Shown here piece after piece: positions 16,302-24,135 of a stretch of 64,000 nt of DNA (the stretch's first letter is position 1; every line of letters begins with the position of its first letter). Position numbers and translations under genes: made by a program. The notes beneath the pieces are model-generated. The model searched no databases, had not been told where the DNA came from, and was given only the letters and a program-made list of their open reading frames with translations. The DNA is from Ga0077560 sp046330395 (GTDB taxonomy: Bacteria > Actinomycetota > Thermoleophilia > Miltoncostaeales > Miltoncostaeaceae): the NCBI GenBank assembly GCA_046330395.1, contig JAXLSS010000020.1, forward strand, positions 1 through 64,000, written 5' to 3'.

Positions 16302-17748
16302 GCACCGCCTGGGAGGCCGTGATCGGCGTGGAGATCCACGCCCAGCTGCTCACCCGCACCAAGATGTTCTGCGGCTGCGCGCTCAGCTTCGGCGACCCGC
16401 CCAACGTGCACACCTGCCCGGTGTGCCTGGCGCACCCGGGGGCCCTGCCGGTCACCAACCGCGCGGCCGTGCGGCTGGCGGTCATCGCCGGGCACGCCCT
16501 GGGGTGCGAGATCGCCGAGCGCTCGGTGTTCTCGCGGAAGAACTACTTCTACCCGGACCTCCCCAAGGCGTACCAGATCAGCCAGTACGACCAGCCGGTG
16601 TGCCTGGGCGGCCGGTTCCGGTACCTGTCCGAGGACGGGGAGCACTGGGTGGGAATCACCCGCGCGCACCTGGAGGAGGACGCGGCCAAGCTGGTGCACA
16701 CCGGCGGTGACGGCCGTCGCGCCGGCGCCGAGCGCACGGTGGTGGACTTCAACCGCGGCGGCACGCCCCTGCTGGAGATCGTCACCGAACCCGATCTGCG
16801 CAGCGGCGCGGAGGCCGCGGCCTTCCTCAAGCAGCTGCGCCAGACCCTGGTGCAGCTGGGCATCACCGACGGCAACATGGAGGAGGGCTCCATGCGTGCC
16901 GACGGGAACATCAGCATCCGGCCGGTGGGCAGCACCGCGCTCGGCACCAAGACCGAGCTGAAGAACATGAACAGCTTCACCTTCCTGGAGCGCGGCATCA
17001 CCGCCGAGATCGCGCGGCAGATCCAGGTGGTGGAATCCGGCGGCACGGTGGTGCAGGAGACGCTGCACTTCGACCCGGTGACGGGGGAGATCCACTCGCT
17101 GCGCTCCAAGGAGGAGGCGCACGACTACCGGTACTTCCCAGAGCCCGACCTGGTGCCCGTGGTGCCCGACCGCGAGTGGGTGCGGGGGCTGCGCGAATCG
17201 CTGCCCGAGCTGCCCGTGGACCGGCGGTGGCGCTGGCAGCGTGAGCTGGGGCTCACATACGAGGACGCCGAGGTGCTGTCCGAGAGCCCGAACTGGCCGA
17301 GTACTTCGAGGCGGTGGCGCAGCACGCCCCTGCCAAGTCGGCCGCCAACTGGGTGCGCGGGGAGCTGCGCGCGCAGCTGCGCGAGGCCGGGGTGGAGCCG
17401 TGGGAGAGCCGTGTCAGCCCCGAGGCCCTTGGCGCCATCATCGGCATGGCGGAGGCCCGGGAGATCAGCATGCCCAACGCCAAGGCCGTGCTGGCCGAGG
17501 TGGTGGCGAGCGGCGCCGACCCGCGCCAGGTGGTTGCCGACCGGGGCCTCGGGGCCATCAGCGACGAATCCGAGCTGATCGCCCTGGTGGACCGCCTCCT
17601 GGCCGACAACGCCGCGCAGGCGCAGCAGCTGCGGGAGGGCAAGGACAAGGTGGTGGGGTTCTTCGTGGGCCAGGCCATGAAGGCCACCCAGGGGCGTGCC
17701 GACCCGGGCCGCGTGGGCGAGCTGGTGCGGGAGCGCGCGCAGGCCTGA
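16298..17748 (+). CDS. gatB: Asp-tRNA(Asn)/Glu-tRNA(Gln) amidotransferase subunit B, with one frameshift as written
   Basis: GatB binds the mischarged tRNA, phosphorylates the misattached Glu/Asp and transfers ammonia from GatA. The N-terminal catalytic core is clear (IGVEIHAQLLTRTKMFCGC with a paired-Cys zinc site, CPVCLAHPG, YQISQYDQP, EDAAKLVH). The C-terminal helical and YqeY-like domains follow. The frame breaks near base 17,288: after VLSESP the sequence continues one frame over as ELAEYFEAV, which needs one extra C in a CCC run. The corrected protein is ~483 residues, the normal length. A sequencing deletion is more likely than a real mutation in this essential gene. Confidence 0.9.
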
Positions 17749-17830
17749 CGCGGCGAGGGACCAAAGGCCTGCCCATCCGTGCAGGTGTCACGGCCTGAGC
17801 CGGGCGCGCGGATCTATATGCTCCCGGGCC

Positions 17831-18319
17831 GTGGTGCAGCACACACTGAGCGTCCTCGTGGAGAACAAGCCCGGCGTCCTGTCGCGCATTGCGGGCCTGT
17901 TCACGCGCCGTGGGTTCAACATCGACTCACTGGCCGTGAGCCCCACCGAGGACCCGGATCTGTCGCGCATGACCATCGCGGTCGATGCGTCCCGGTTCCC
18001 CGTCGAGCAGATCACCAAGCAGCTCGACAAGCTGGTGAACGTGATGCGCATCCGGGATCTCGACCCGGACAACATGGTGGCGCGCGAGCTGATGCTGGTG
18101 AAGGTGGGCGCGGATGCGTCACGCCGCAGCGAGGTCATCGGCCTGGCCGAGATCTTCGAGGCCCGCATCGTGGACGTCACCGGGCAGCACATCACCATGG
18201 AGCTCACCGGCGGCAGCGATGACCTGGTGCGGTTCGAGGAGCTCATGCGGCCGTACGGCCTGATCGAGCTCGTCAAGACCGGCGTCGTCGCCCTCAGTCG
18301 CGGGCCCCGCACCACCTGA
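17831..18319 (+). CDS. ilvN: acetolactate synthase small (regulatory) subunit
   Basis: This 162-residue protein has an N-terminal ACT domain (LSVLVENKPGVLSRIAGLF, RRGFNIDSLAV) and the C-terminal domain of IlvN/IlvH (ARELMLVKV, ITMELTGGSDDLVRFEELM, GLIELVKTG). It binds valine and controls the catalytic subunit IlvB, which is not found in this window. The start is GTG 17831 or 17834; TATATG 10 bases upstream may be the -10 box. ilvC follows 50 bases later, so the pair may be cotranscribed. Confidence 0.93.
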   Translation: MVQHTLSVLVENKPGVLSRIAGLFTRRGFNIDSLAVSPTEDPDLSRMTIAVDASRFPVEQITKQLDKLVNVMRIRDLDPDNMVARELMLVKVGADASRRSEVIGLAEIFEARIVDVTGQHITMELTGGSDDLVRFEELMRPYGLIELVKTGVVALSRGPRTT

Positions 18320-18369
18320 CGTCATCGGGCGGGCGCACGGTGCGGCCGCCACACGACCCGGGAGCACGC

Positions 18370-19377
18370 ATGTTCTACGACGACGACGCCGACCTCGACC
18401 TGCTGCGCGGAAAGACCGTGGCGGTCATTGGGTTCGGCAGCCAGGGCCACGCGCACGCGCTCAACCTGCGGGACTCCGGCGTCGACGTGGTGGTGGGTCT
18501 GCGGCCGGGCAGCGCGCGCGCCAAGCAGGCGGCCGACCAGGGGCTCACGGTGCTGGACCCCGCCGAGGCGGCCAAGCGCGGTGACCTGGTGATGATGCTG
18601 GTGCCCGACGAGATGATGGGGCAGATCTACGACGCCCACGTCCGTCCCGGCCTGGTGCCCGGCAACACCCTGCTGTTCGCACACGGCTTCGCCATCCACT
18701 TCGGCCAGGTGGTGCCGCCGGAGGGCGTGGACGTGGTGATGGCCGCGCCCAAGGGCCCCGGCCACCTGGTGCGGCGCACCTACCAGGAGGGCGCGGGCAC
18801 CCCGGGCCTGGTGGCCGTGCACCAGGACGCCACCGGCAACGCCATGGCCACCGTGCTGGCGTACGCCAAGGGCATCGGCTGCACGCGCGCCGGCGTCATC
18901 CAGACCACGTTCGCCGAGGAGACCGAGACCGACCTGTTCGGTGAGCAGGTGGTGCTGTGCGGCGGCCTGTCCGAGCTGATCCGCGCCGGGTTCGACACGC
19001 TGGTGGACGCGGGCTACCAGCCCGAGCTGGCGTACTTCGAGTGCCTGCACGAGGTGAAGCTGATCGTGGACCTGATCTACGAGAAGGGCATCGCCGGCAT
19101 GCGGTACAGCATCAGCAACACCGCCGAGTACGGCGACCTCACCCGCGGCACCCGCATCGTCACGGAGGAGACCCGCGACGAGATGCGCCGCATCCTGTCC
19201 GAGATCCAGAACGGCCAGTTCGCCAAGGAGTGGCTCACCGAGAACCAGGTGGGGCGCCCCACGTTCAACGCCATCGCACGCCGCCAGGCCGAGCATCCCA
19301 TCGAGGAGGTCGGCAAGCGGCTGCGCGGGATGATGAGCTGGATCAACACCGAGTTCGAGACCGAGAAGGCCGATTGA
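18370..19377 (+). CDS. ilvC: ketol-acid reductoisomerase
   Basis: This 335-residue class I enzyme isomerises and reduces acetolactate or acetohydroxybutyrate to the dihydroxy acid in valine, leucine and isoleucine synthesis. The NADPH-binding GFGSQGHAHALNLRDSG motif, the cofactor loop GLRPGSARAK, and metal-binding acidic residues in FAEETETDLFGEQ and FECLHEVKLIVDLIYE are intact. GGGAG lies upstream of ATG 18370. The stop overlaps the serA TTG start (TTGA), which couples branched-chain and serine synthesis genes. Confidence 0.96.
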   Translation: MFYDDDADLDLLRGKTVAVIGFGSQGHAHALNLRDSGVDVVVGLRPGSARAKQAADQGLTVLDPAEAAKRGDLVMMLVPDEMMGQIYDAHVRPGLVPGNTLLFAHGFAIHFGQVVPPEGVDVVMAAPKGPGHLVRRTYQEGAGTPGLVAVHQDATGNAMATVLAYAKGIGCTRAGVIQTTFAEETETDLFGEQVVLCGGLSELIRAGFDTLVDAGYQPELAYFECLHEVKLIVDLIYEKGIAGMRYSISNTAEYGDLTRGTRIVTEETRDEMRRILSEIQNGQFAKEWLTENQVGRPTFNAIARRQAEHPIEEVGKRLRGMMSWINTEFETEKAD

Positions 19378-20981
19378 GCGCGGCGGTGGGAACGAAGACG
19401 CTCCGGGTCCTGGTCAGCGAGAAGCTGGCCGACGCGGGCGTCGCCGCGCTGGCGGAGCACTTCACCGTCGAATCCGGGGTGGGGTGGACCCGCGAGGAGC
19501 TGCTGGCCCGCATCGCGGGGTATGACGCCATCGTGGTGCGCAGCGCCACCAAGGTGGACGCCGAGCTGATCGCCGCGGGCATGCACCTGCGCGTGATCGG
19601 CCGGGCGGGCACCGGGGTGGACAACGTGGACGTGGCCGCGGCCACGCGCCGCGGCATCATCGTGTGCAACGCGGCGGGCTCCAACTCGCTGTCGGCCGCC
19701 GAGCACACCGTCGCCCTGCTGCTGGCCCAGGCGCGCAACGTGGCCCCGGCTCATGCGGCCCTGGTGGAGGGCCGCTGGGAGCGATCGAAGTACGGCGGCG
19801 TGGAGCTGGACGGCAAGACGCTGGGGGTGATCGGCTTCGGCCGGATCGGCCAGATGGTGGCCGAACGCGCCAAGGGCCTGGGCATGCACGTGCTGGCCTA
19901 CGACCCCTTCGTGGCGGAGGGGCGGTACCGGGAGGTGGGCGTGGACCACGCCCCCACGGCCGAGGACGTCTACGCCCAGGCCGATTTCATCACCCTGCAC
20001 CTGGCATCCACGCCCGAGACCAAGAAGTTCATGGGCGCCGAGGCGTTCGCGGCGATGAAGCCGGGGGCGCGCGTGATCAACGTGGCGCGCGGCGACCTCA
20101 TCGACAACGACGCCCTGGCGGAGGCCGTGCGCAGCGGCCACCTGGGCGGCGCCGGGGTGGACGTGTTCCCGGAGGAGCCCTGCACCGAGAGCCCGCTGTT
20201 CGGCCTGCCGGGCGTGGTGGTGACCCCGCACCTGGGGGCGTCCACCGCCGAGGCCCAGGACCGGGCCGGCGTGGCCGTGGCCGAGCAGGTGGTGGCGGCC
20301 CTCACCGGCGGCGTGGTGAGCTCGGCGGTGAACATCCCCGCGGTGGGGCCCGAGGCCCTGGAGGTGCTGGGCCCGTTCGTGCCGCTGGCCGAGAGCATGG
20401 GCAAGTTCGCGGTGGCCGTTGCGGGCGGGCTCACCTCGCCCATCCAGCTTGGCTACGAGGGCGACATCGCCGGGCTGGACACCCGCATGCTGAGCGCCGC
20501 GGTGATCGCCGGCGCGCTCGCGGGCCACGTGGACTCGCCGGTGAACATGGTGAACGCCGCCTCCCTGGCCGAGGAGCGCGGCATCGAATGGGTGGAGACC
20601 AGCACCCAGCGCTCCTCCGACTACCGCAGCGTGCTGTCGGTGGAGACCGGCGGGGTGAGCGTGGCCGGCACCACGGTGGGCGTCACGTCGCGGCCGCGGC
20701 TGGTGCGGTTCAACGGGCACGCCGTGGAGATCGAGCTGGGCGCCAACATGGCGGTGTTCCAGTACTCCGACGTGCCGGGCGTGATCGGCGCCGTCGGCAC
20801 GGTGCTGGGCGAGGCGGGGGTGAACGTGGCCAGCATGTCCGTGGCACGCAGTGGCGACACGGCCACCATGGTGCTGAGCCTCGACAGCCGCGTGCCCGAG
20901 GCCGCGCAGGACCGCATCCGCGCCATGCGGGGCTTCGCCAAGGTCTGGTTCGTGACGCTGCCGAACGGGGGTGAGGTGTGA
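19374..20981 (+). CDS. serA: D-3-phosphoglycerate dehydrogenase
   Basis: This enzyme of about 535 residues makes the first step of serine synthesis, oxidising 3-phosphoglycerate with NAD. Domains in order are the substrate/NAD-binding region (VIGRAGTGVDNVDV, LGVIGFGRIGQMVAERAKG, INVARGDLIDNDAL, VTPHLGASTAEAQ), an intervening regulatory domain (~residues 320-450) and a C-terminal ACT domain (DVPGVIGAVGTVLGEAGVNV). This long three-domain form is usual in actinobacteria and allows serine feedback. The start is TTG 19374, overlapping the ilvC stop, or GTG 19386; the overlap favours the former. The stop overlaps serC. Confidence 0.94.
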   Translation: MSAAVGTKTLRVLVSEKLADAGVAALAEHFTVESGVGWTREELLARIAGYDAIVVRSATKVDAELIAAGMHLRVIGRAGTGVDNVDVAAATRRGIIVCNAAGSNSLSAAEHTVALLLAQARNVAPAHAALVEGRWERSKYGGVELDGKTLGVIGFGRIGQMVAERAKGLGMHVLAYDPFVAEGRYREVGVDHAPTAEDVYAQADFITLHLASTPETKKFMGAEAFAAMKPGARVINVARGDLIDNDALAEAVRSGHLGGAGVDVFPEEPCTESPLFGLPGVVVTPHLGASTAEAQDRAGVAVAEQVVAALTGGVVSSAVNIPAVGPEALEVLGPFVPLAESMGKFAVAVAGGLTSPIQLGYEGDIAGLDTRMLSAAVIAGALAGHVDSPVNMVNAASLAEERGIEWVETSTQRSSDYRSVLSVETGGVSVAGTTVGVTSRPRLVRFNGHAVEIELGANMAVFQYSDVPGVIGAVGTVLGEAGVNVASMSVARSGDTATMVLSLDSRVPEAAQDRIRAMRGFAKVWFVTLPNGGEV

Positions 20982-22099
20982 GCACACCCGACATCCGCAT
21001 CCCCGCCGAGCTGCTGCCCGCGGACGGGCGCTTCGGCTGCGGGCCGTCCAAGGTGCGGCCGGAGGCCGTGCGGGGTCTGGCCGAGCGGGCCACCGACTAC
21101 CTGGGCACCTCCCACCGCCAGGCCACCGTCAAGTCGGTGGTGGGTGACCTGCGCCGCGGCCTGGCCGAGCTGTTCTCCCTCCCGGACGGCTGGGAGGTGC
21201 TGCTGGGCAACGGCGGTGCGACCGTGTTCTGGGACATCGCCACGTTCGGGCTGATCGAGCGCCGCAGCCAGCACCTGAGCTTCGGCGAGTTCAGCGGCAA
21301 GTTCGCCTCGGCCGCCAAGGCCGCGCCGCATCTGGACGACCCCGTGGTGATCGCCTCCGACCCCGGCACCCACCCGCGGTGCGCCCCCGACGCCTCGGTG
21401 GACGCCTACTGCCTCACCCACAACGAGACGTCCACCGGCGTGGCCATGCGCCTGGAACGGCCCGAGGCCGACGGCCTGGTGCTGGTGGACGCCACCTCCG
21501 GTGCCGGCGGCCTGCGCTGGGACCCGTCGCAGGTGGACGTCTACTACTTCAGCCCGCAGAAGTGCTTCGCCTCCGACGGCGGCCTGTGGCTGGCCTGCTG
21601 CTCGCCCGCCGCGGTGGAGCGCATCGAGCGCATCGCCGGGAGCGGGCGATGGGTGCCCGCCAGCCTCGACCTCAAGATCGCGCTGGACAACAGCCGTCTG
21701 GACCAGACCTACAACACGCCGGCCCTCGCCACCATCCACATGATGGAGGCCCAGGTGCGGTGGATGCTGGACAACGGGGGCCTGGAGTGGGCGGCCGGGC
21801 GCAGCGACGCGTCGGCGGCCACGCTGTACGGCTGGGCCGAGGCGTCGCCGCACGCCACGCCGTACGTCACCGACCCCGCGCTGCGCTCGCCGGTGGTGGG
21901 AACGGTGGACCTGGACGGTGTGGATGCCGCCACGGTGTCGCGCGTGCTGCGCGCCAACGGCATCCTCGACACCGAGGCGTACCGCAAGCTGGGGCGCAAC
22001 CAGCTGCGCATCGGCATGTTCCCCGCAGTGGAGCCCGACGACGTGGCCGCGCTGACCCGCTGCGTGGACCACGTGATAGAGGCACTGCTCACGGCCTGA
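20978..22099 (+). CDS. serC: phosphoserine aminotransferase
   Basis: This 373-residue PLP enzyme converts 3-phosphohydroxypyruvate to phosphoserine, the second step of serine synthesis. It is the actinobacterial form: FGCGPSKVRPEAV at the start, LLGNGGATVFWD, HNETSTGVAM and the PLP lysine in YYFSPQKCFASDGGLW. GTG 20978 overlaps the serA stop (GTGA). No serB phosphatase is adjacent. Length and motifs are intact. Confidence 0.95.
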   Translation: MSTPDIRIPAELLPADGRFGCGPSKVRPEAVRGLAERATDYLGTSHRQATVKSVVGDLRRGLAELFSLPDGWEVLLGNGGATVFWDIATFGLIERRSQHLSFGEFSGKFASAAKAAPHLDDPVVIASDPGTHPRCAPDASVDAYCLTHNETSTGVAMRLERPEADGLVLVDATSGAGGLRWDPSQVDVYYFSPQKCFASDGGLWLACCSPAAVERIERIAGSGRWVPASLDLKIALDNSRLDQTYNTPALATIHMMEAQVRWMLDNGGLEWAAGRSDASAATLYGWAEASPHATPYVTDPALRSPVVGTVDLDGVDAATVSRVLRANGILDTEAYRKLGRNQLRIGMFPAVEPDDVAALTRCVDHVIEALLTA

Positions 22100-22103
22100 C
22101 CGT

Positions 22104-22130
22104 TCAAGCGCTCCCCCTCCGGGCCGATGG
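22104..22130 (+). promoter_or_regulatory. candidate sigma-28 (FliA/WhiG) promoter of chemoreceptor
   Basis: TCAA (22104-22107) and GCCGATGG (22123-22130) are separated by 15 bases, close to the sigma-28 consensus TAAA-N15-GCCGATAA. It lies 70 bases upstream of the chemoreceptor start, just past the serC stop. Motility genes are the classic sigma-28 targets. Confidence 0.45.
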
Positions 22131-22199
22131 GTCCGTGTGGCGCCGGCACACGCTTTTCGCGTCGTGCGCGCCCACGCCAATCGAGCCCGGAGGAGAGAC

Positions 22200-23888
22200 G
22201 TGCGGAGATTCAGGATCGGCCCACGGCTGATCGCGGCGTTCCTGGCCATCCAGCTGGCGGTGCTGGGCGCCGCCGGGGTGGGTGTCTGGCGCATGGGCAG
22301 CATCAAGTCGGACGCCACCTTCATCGGCACCAACTCCCTGCCGGCGGTGAAGATCCTGGGTGACCTGCAGCGCGGCATGGGCGGGCAGCGCCTGGCCGAG
22401 TACGGCCTCATCACGGCCACCCACGCCAACGACAAGGTCGCGGCGCGCGACGACCTCAACCGGAACTCGGCCGTGGTGGACACGGCCATGAAGGAGTACG
22501 CGCCCACCATCGTCGATGCGAAGGACAAGGAGTTCTTCGACACCGTCACCAAGCAGCTGGCCGCCTACCGCGCCGCCAGCGCCGTGGCGCTGACCCACCC
22601 CGGGCCCGTGGGCGTGGAGGAGATCCAGGCCGCCGAGACCCAGTTCGCGGCGGTCGAGAAGTCGGTGGAGGGGTGGAACCAGTACAACCTCACGCTGGCC
22701 AACGGCGCGATCGCGCGAAGCGGCTCGGACTACAGCTCGGGCCGACTGATCCTGATCCTGTTCGTCGCCACGGCCGTGGCCCTGGGTATCGCCCTGGCCA
22801 TCCTCATCCAGCGCTCGGTGGTGCGGCCCCTGACGGTGCTCCGCGAGCGCCTGGCCGCGGTGGGCGCGGGGGACCTCACCGTCAGCGTGCCCGACGACGG
22901 CGCCGACGAGCTCACCGACGTGGCACGCGACTTCAACGGGTTCGCCGAGCGCATGCGCGGGGTGATGCGCGAGGTGGCCCACGCGTCGCGGCAGCAGATC
23001 GAGATGGCCCAGGACATGGCGCGCGGCGCCGAGCAGTCCGGGGTGGCCATCGCCGAGATCGCCACCACGGTGGACGAGGTGGCCCGCGGGTCGCAGGACC
23101 AGGCCGCGCAGACCGGCCGCGTCAACGAGACCATCGCCGAGATCAGCGAGGGCGTGCGCCGCGTGGCCGAGTCCGGCGAGTCGGCGGCCGAGATGGCCCA
23201 CGAGGCGGACGCCGCCGCGGGACAGGGCTCCGAGACGGTGCAGGACGCCAACCGCGCCATCCAGAGCATCCAGCAGCGCGTGGACGACGCCGCCGGCATC
23301 GTCACCGAGCTGGGTGAGCGCAGCTCGCAGGTGGGCAAGATCGTCAGCACCATCAGCGACATCGCCGACCAGACAAACCTGCTGGCCCTCAACGCGGCCA
23401 TCGAGGCGGCGCGCGCCGGCGAGCAGGGCCGTGGGTTCGCCGTGGTGGCCGACGAGGTGCGCAAGCTGGCCGAGAGCACCCAGCAGCAGGTCGGCTCCAT
23501 CGCCGGCATCATCGGCGAGATCCAGGAGCACACCCGCCGGGCCGTGGAGGCCATGGCCCAGGGCCGTCAGGAGGTGCTGGTGGGCGTGCAGCGGGTGGAC
23601 GACGCGGGTGCCGCGTTCGAGACCATCCGTGACCGCGTGGGCTCGCTGTCGGGCCAGGTGATGAGCGTGGCGGCCGCCGCCCAGCAGCTGGAGGCGGGGG
23701 CATCGGAGGTGCGGACGGCAATCGGGTCGGTGGCCGCCGTCAGCGAGCAGAACGCCGCGTCGGTGCAGGAGGTGTCCGCCGCCACCGAGCAGACCTCGGC
23801 CAGCGCGCAGGAGACCGCCGCCGCCAGCAACCAGGTGGCCGCCACCGCACGGGACCTGGCCAAGCTGATCGAGGTCTTCCAGGTCTGA
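22200..23888 (+). CDS. methyl-accepting chemotaxis protein
   Basis: This 562-residue transducer has TM1 (~residues 9-29), a four-helix-bundle ligand domain of the 4HB_MCP type (~30-180), TM2 (~183-205), a HAMP domain (~206-258, VRPLTVLRERLAAVGAGDL) and a long cytoplasmic coiled coil. The coil contains the highly conserved signalling tip (~385-425, DIADQTNLLALNAAIEAARA). It senses an unknown ligand and controls CheA. No other chemotaxis or flagellar gene is in the window. The start is GTG 22200, with GGAGGAGAG just upstream. A sigma-28-like promoter precedes it. Its place inside an amino-acid biosynthesis cluster is unusual. Confidence 0.93.
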   Translation: MRRFRIGPRLIAAFLAIQLAVLGAAGVGVWRMGSIKSDATFIGTNSLPAVKILGDLQRGMGGQRLAEYGLITATHANDKVAARDDLNRNSAVVDTAMKEYAPTIVDAKDKEFFDTVTKQLAAYRAASAVALTHPGPVGVEEIQAAETQFAAVEKSVEGWNQYNLTLANGAIARSGSDYSSGRLILILFVATAVALGIALAILIQRSVVRPLTVLRERLAAVGAGDLTVSVPDDGADELTDVARDFNGFAERMRGVMREVAHASRQQIEMAQDMARGAEQSGVAIAEIATTVDEVARGSQDQAAQTGRVNETIAEISEGVRRVAESGESAAEMAHEADAAAGQGSETVQDANRAIQSIQQRVDDAAGIVTELGERSSQVGKIVSTISDIADQTNLLALNAAIEAARAGEQGRGFAVVADEVRKLAESTQQQVGSIAGIIGEIQEHTRRAVEAMAQGRQEVLVGVQRVDDAGAAFETIRDRVGSLSGQVMSVAAAAQQLEAGASEVRTAIGSVAAVSEQNAASVQEVSAATEQTSASAQETAAASNQVAATARDLAKLIEVFQV

Positions 23889-23896
23889 CCCCACAT

Positions 23897-23929
23897 GGTG
23901 CGGGCGGGCGCCACGGCGTCCCCCGCACC
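23897..23929 (+). terminator. GC-rich hairpin after chemoreceptor gene
   Basis: GGTGCGGG (23897-23904) pairs with CCCGCACC (23922-23929) just after the chemoreceptor stop and before the leuA leader. No T-tract is present. Confidence 0.4.
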
Positions 23930-23964
23930 ACCGCGGGTGCGGCACACGCTCCGGCCGCCTCGTG

Positions 23965-23970
23965 TATCCT
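23965..23970 (+). promoter_or_regulatory. -10 box of leuA leader transcript
   Basis: TATCCT ends eight bases before the ATG of the leucine-rich leader ORF, so the leader peptide itself would be translated from a leaderless message. Confidence 0.45.
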
Positions 23971-23978
23971 CCGCGCCG

Positions 23979-24053
23979 ATGCTGACGGCCGCCGCTCACA
24001 CCTCCCGTGTCCTGCGCGGCCTCCTTCTGGGTTGCTCGCTCCTCCCCCGGTAG
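23979..24053 (+). CDS. leucine-rich leader peptide of leuA
   Basis: A 24-residue ORF contains seven leucine codons (positions 2, 12, 15, 16, 17, 21, 22), with the cluster RVLRGLLLGCSLLPR near its end. It is preceded by TATCCT with eight-base spacing. It is followed by hairpins (24044-24057 and 24075-24091) and by leuA 82 bases later. This is the arrangement of ribosome-mediated attenuation: scarce Leu-tRNA stalls the ribosome and changes leader folding. Attenuation of leuA is known in actinobacteria. The ORF is too short for statistical support, so function rests on Leu content and position. Confidence 0.6.
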   Translation: MLTAAAHTSRVLRGLLLGCSLLPR

Positions 24054-24091
24054 GGGGACGCGTCGACATCGCCCGCCCGGGACGTCCGGGC
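24044..24091 (+). promoter_or_regulatory. leuA leader hairpins (candidate attenuator)
   Basis: A CCCCC/GGGGG stem with loop GGTA (24044-24057) overlaps the leader stop codon. A second stem, GCCCGG/CCGGGC with loop GACGT (24075-24091), follows and could act as terminator or as a sequestering hairpin. No T-tract is seen, so the exact mechanism is open. Confidence 0.45.
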
Positions 24092-24135
24092 CCAGCCATC
24101 GAAGCCCGAGTCCGAGACCCGAGGGAGGTCGAGAC

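Noticed and set aside
17749..17830. Leader peptide or T-box before ilvN
   Set aside because: No short ORF rich in Ile, Val or Leu and no T-box sequence; only a weak CCTGC/GCAGG hairpin.
19077..22552. Very long minus-strand ORFs opposite serA, serC and the chemoreceptor
   Set aside because: Shadows caused by high GC and few stop codons. The sense strand holds full conserved families.
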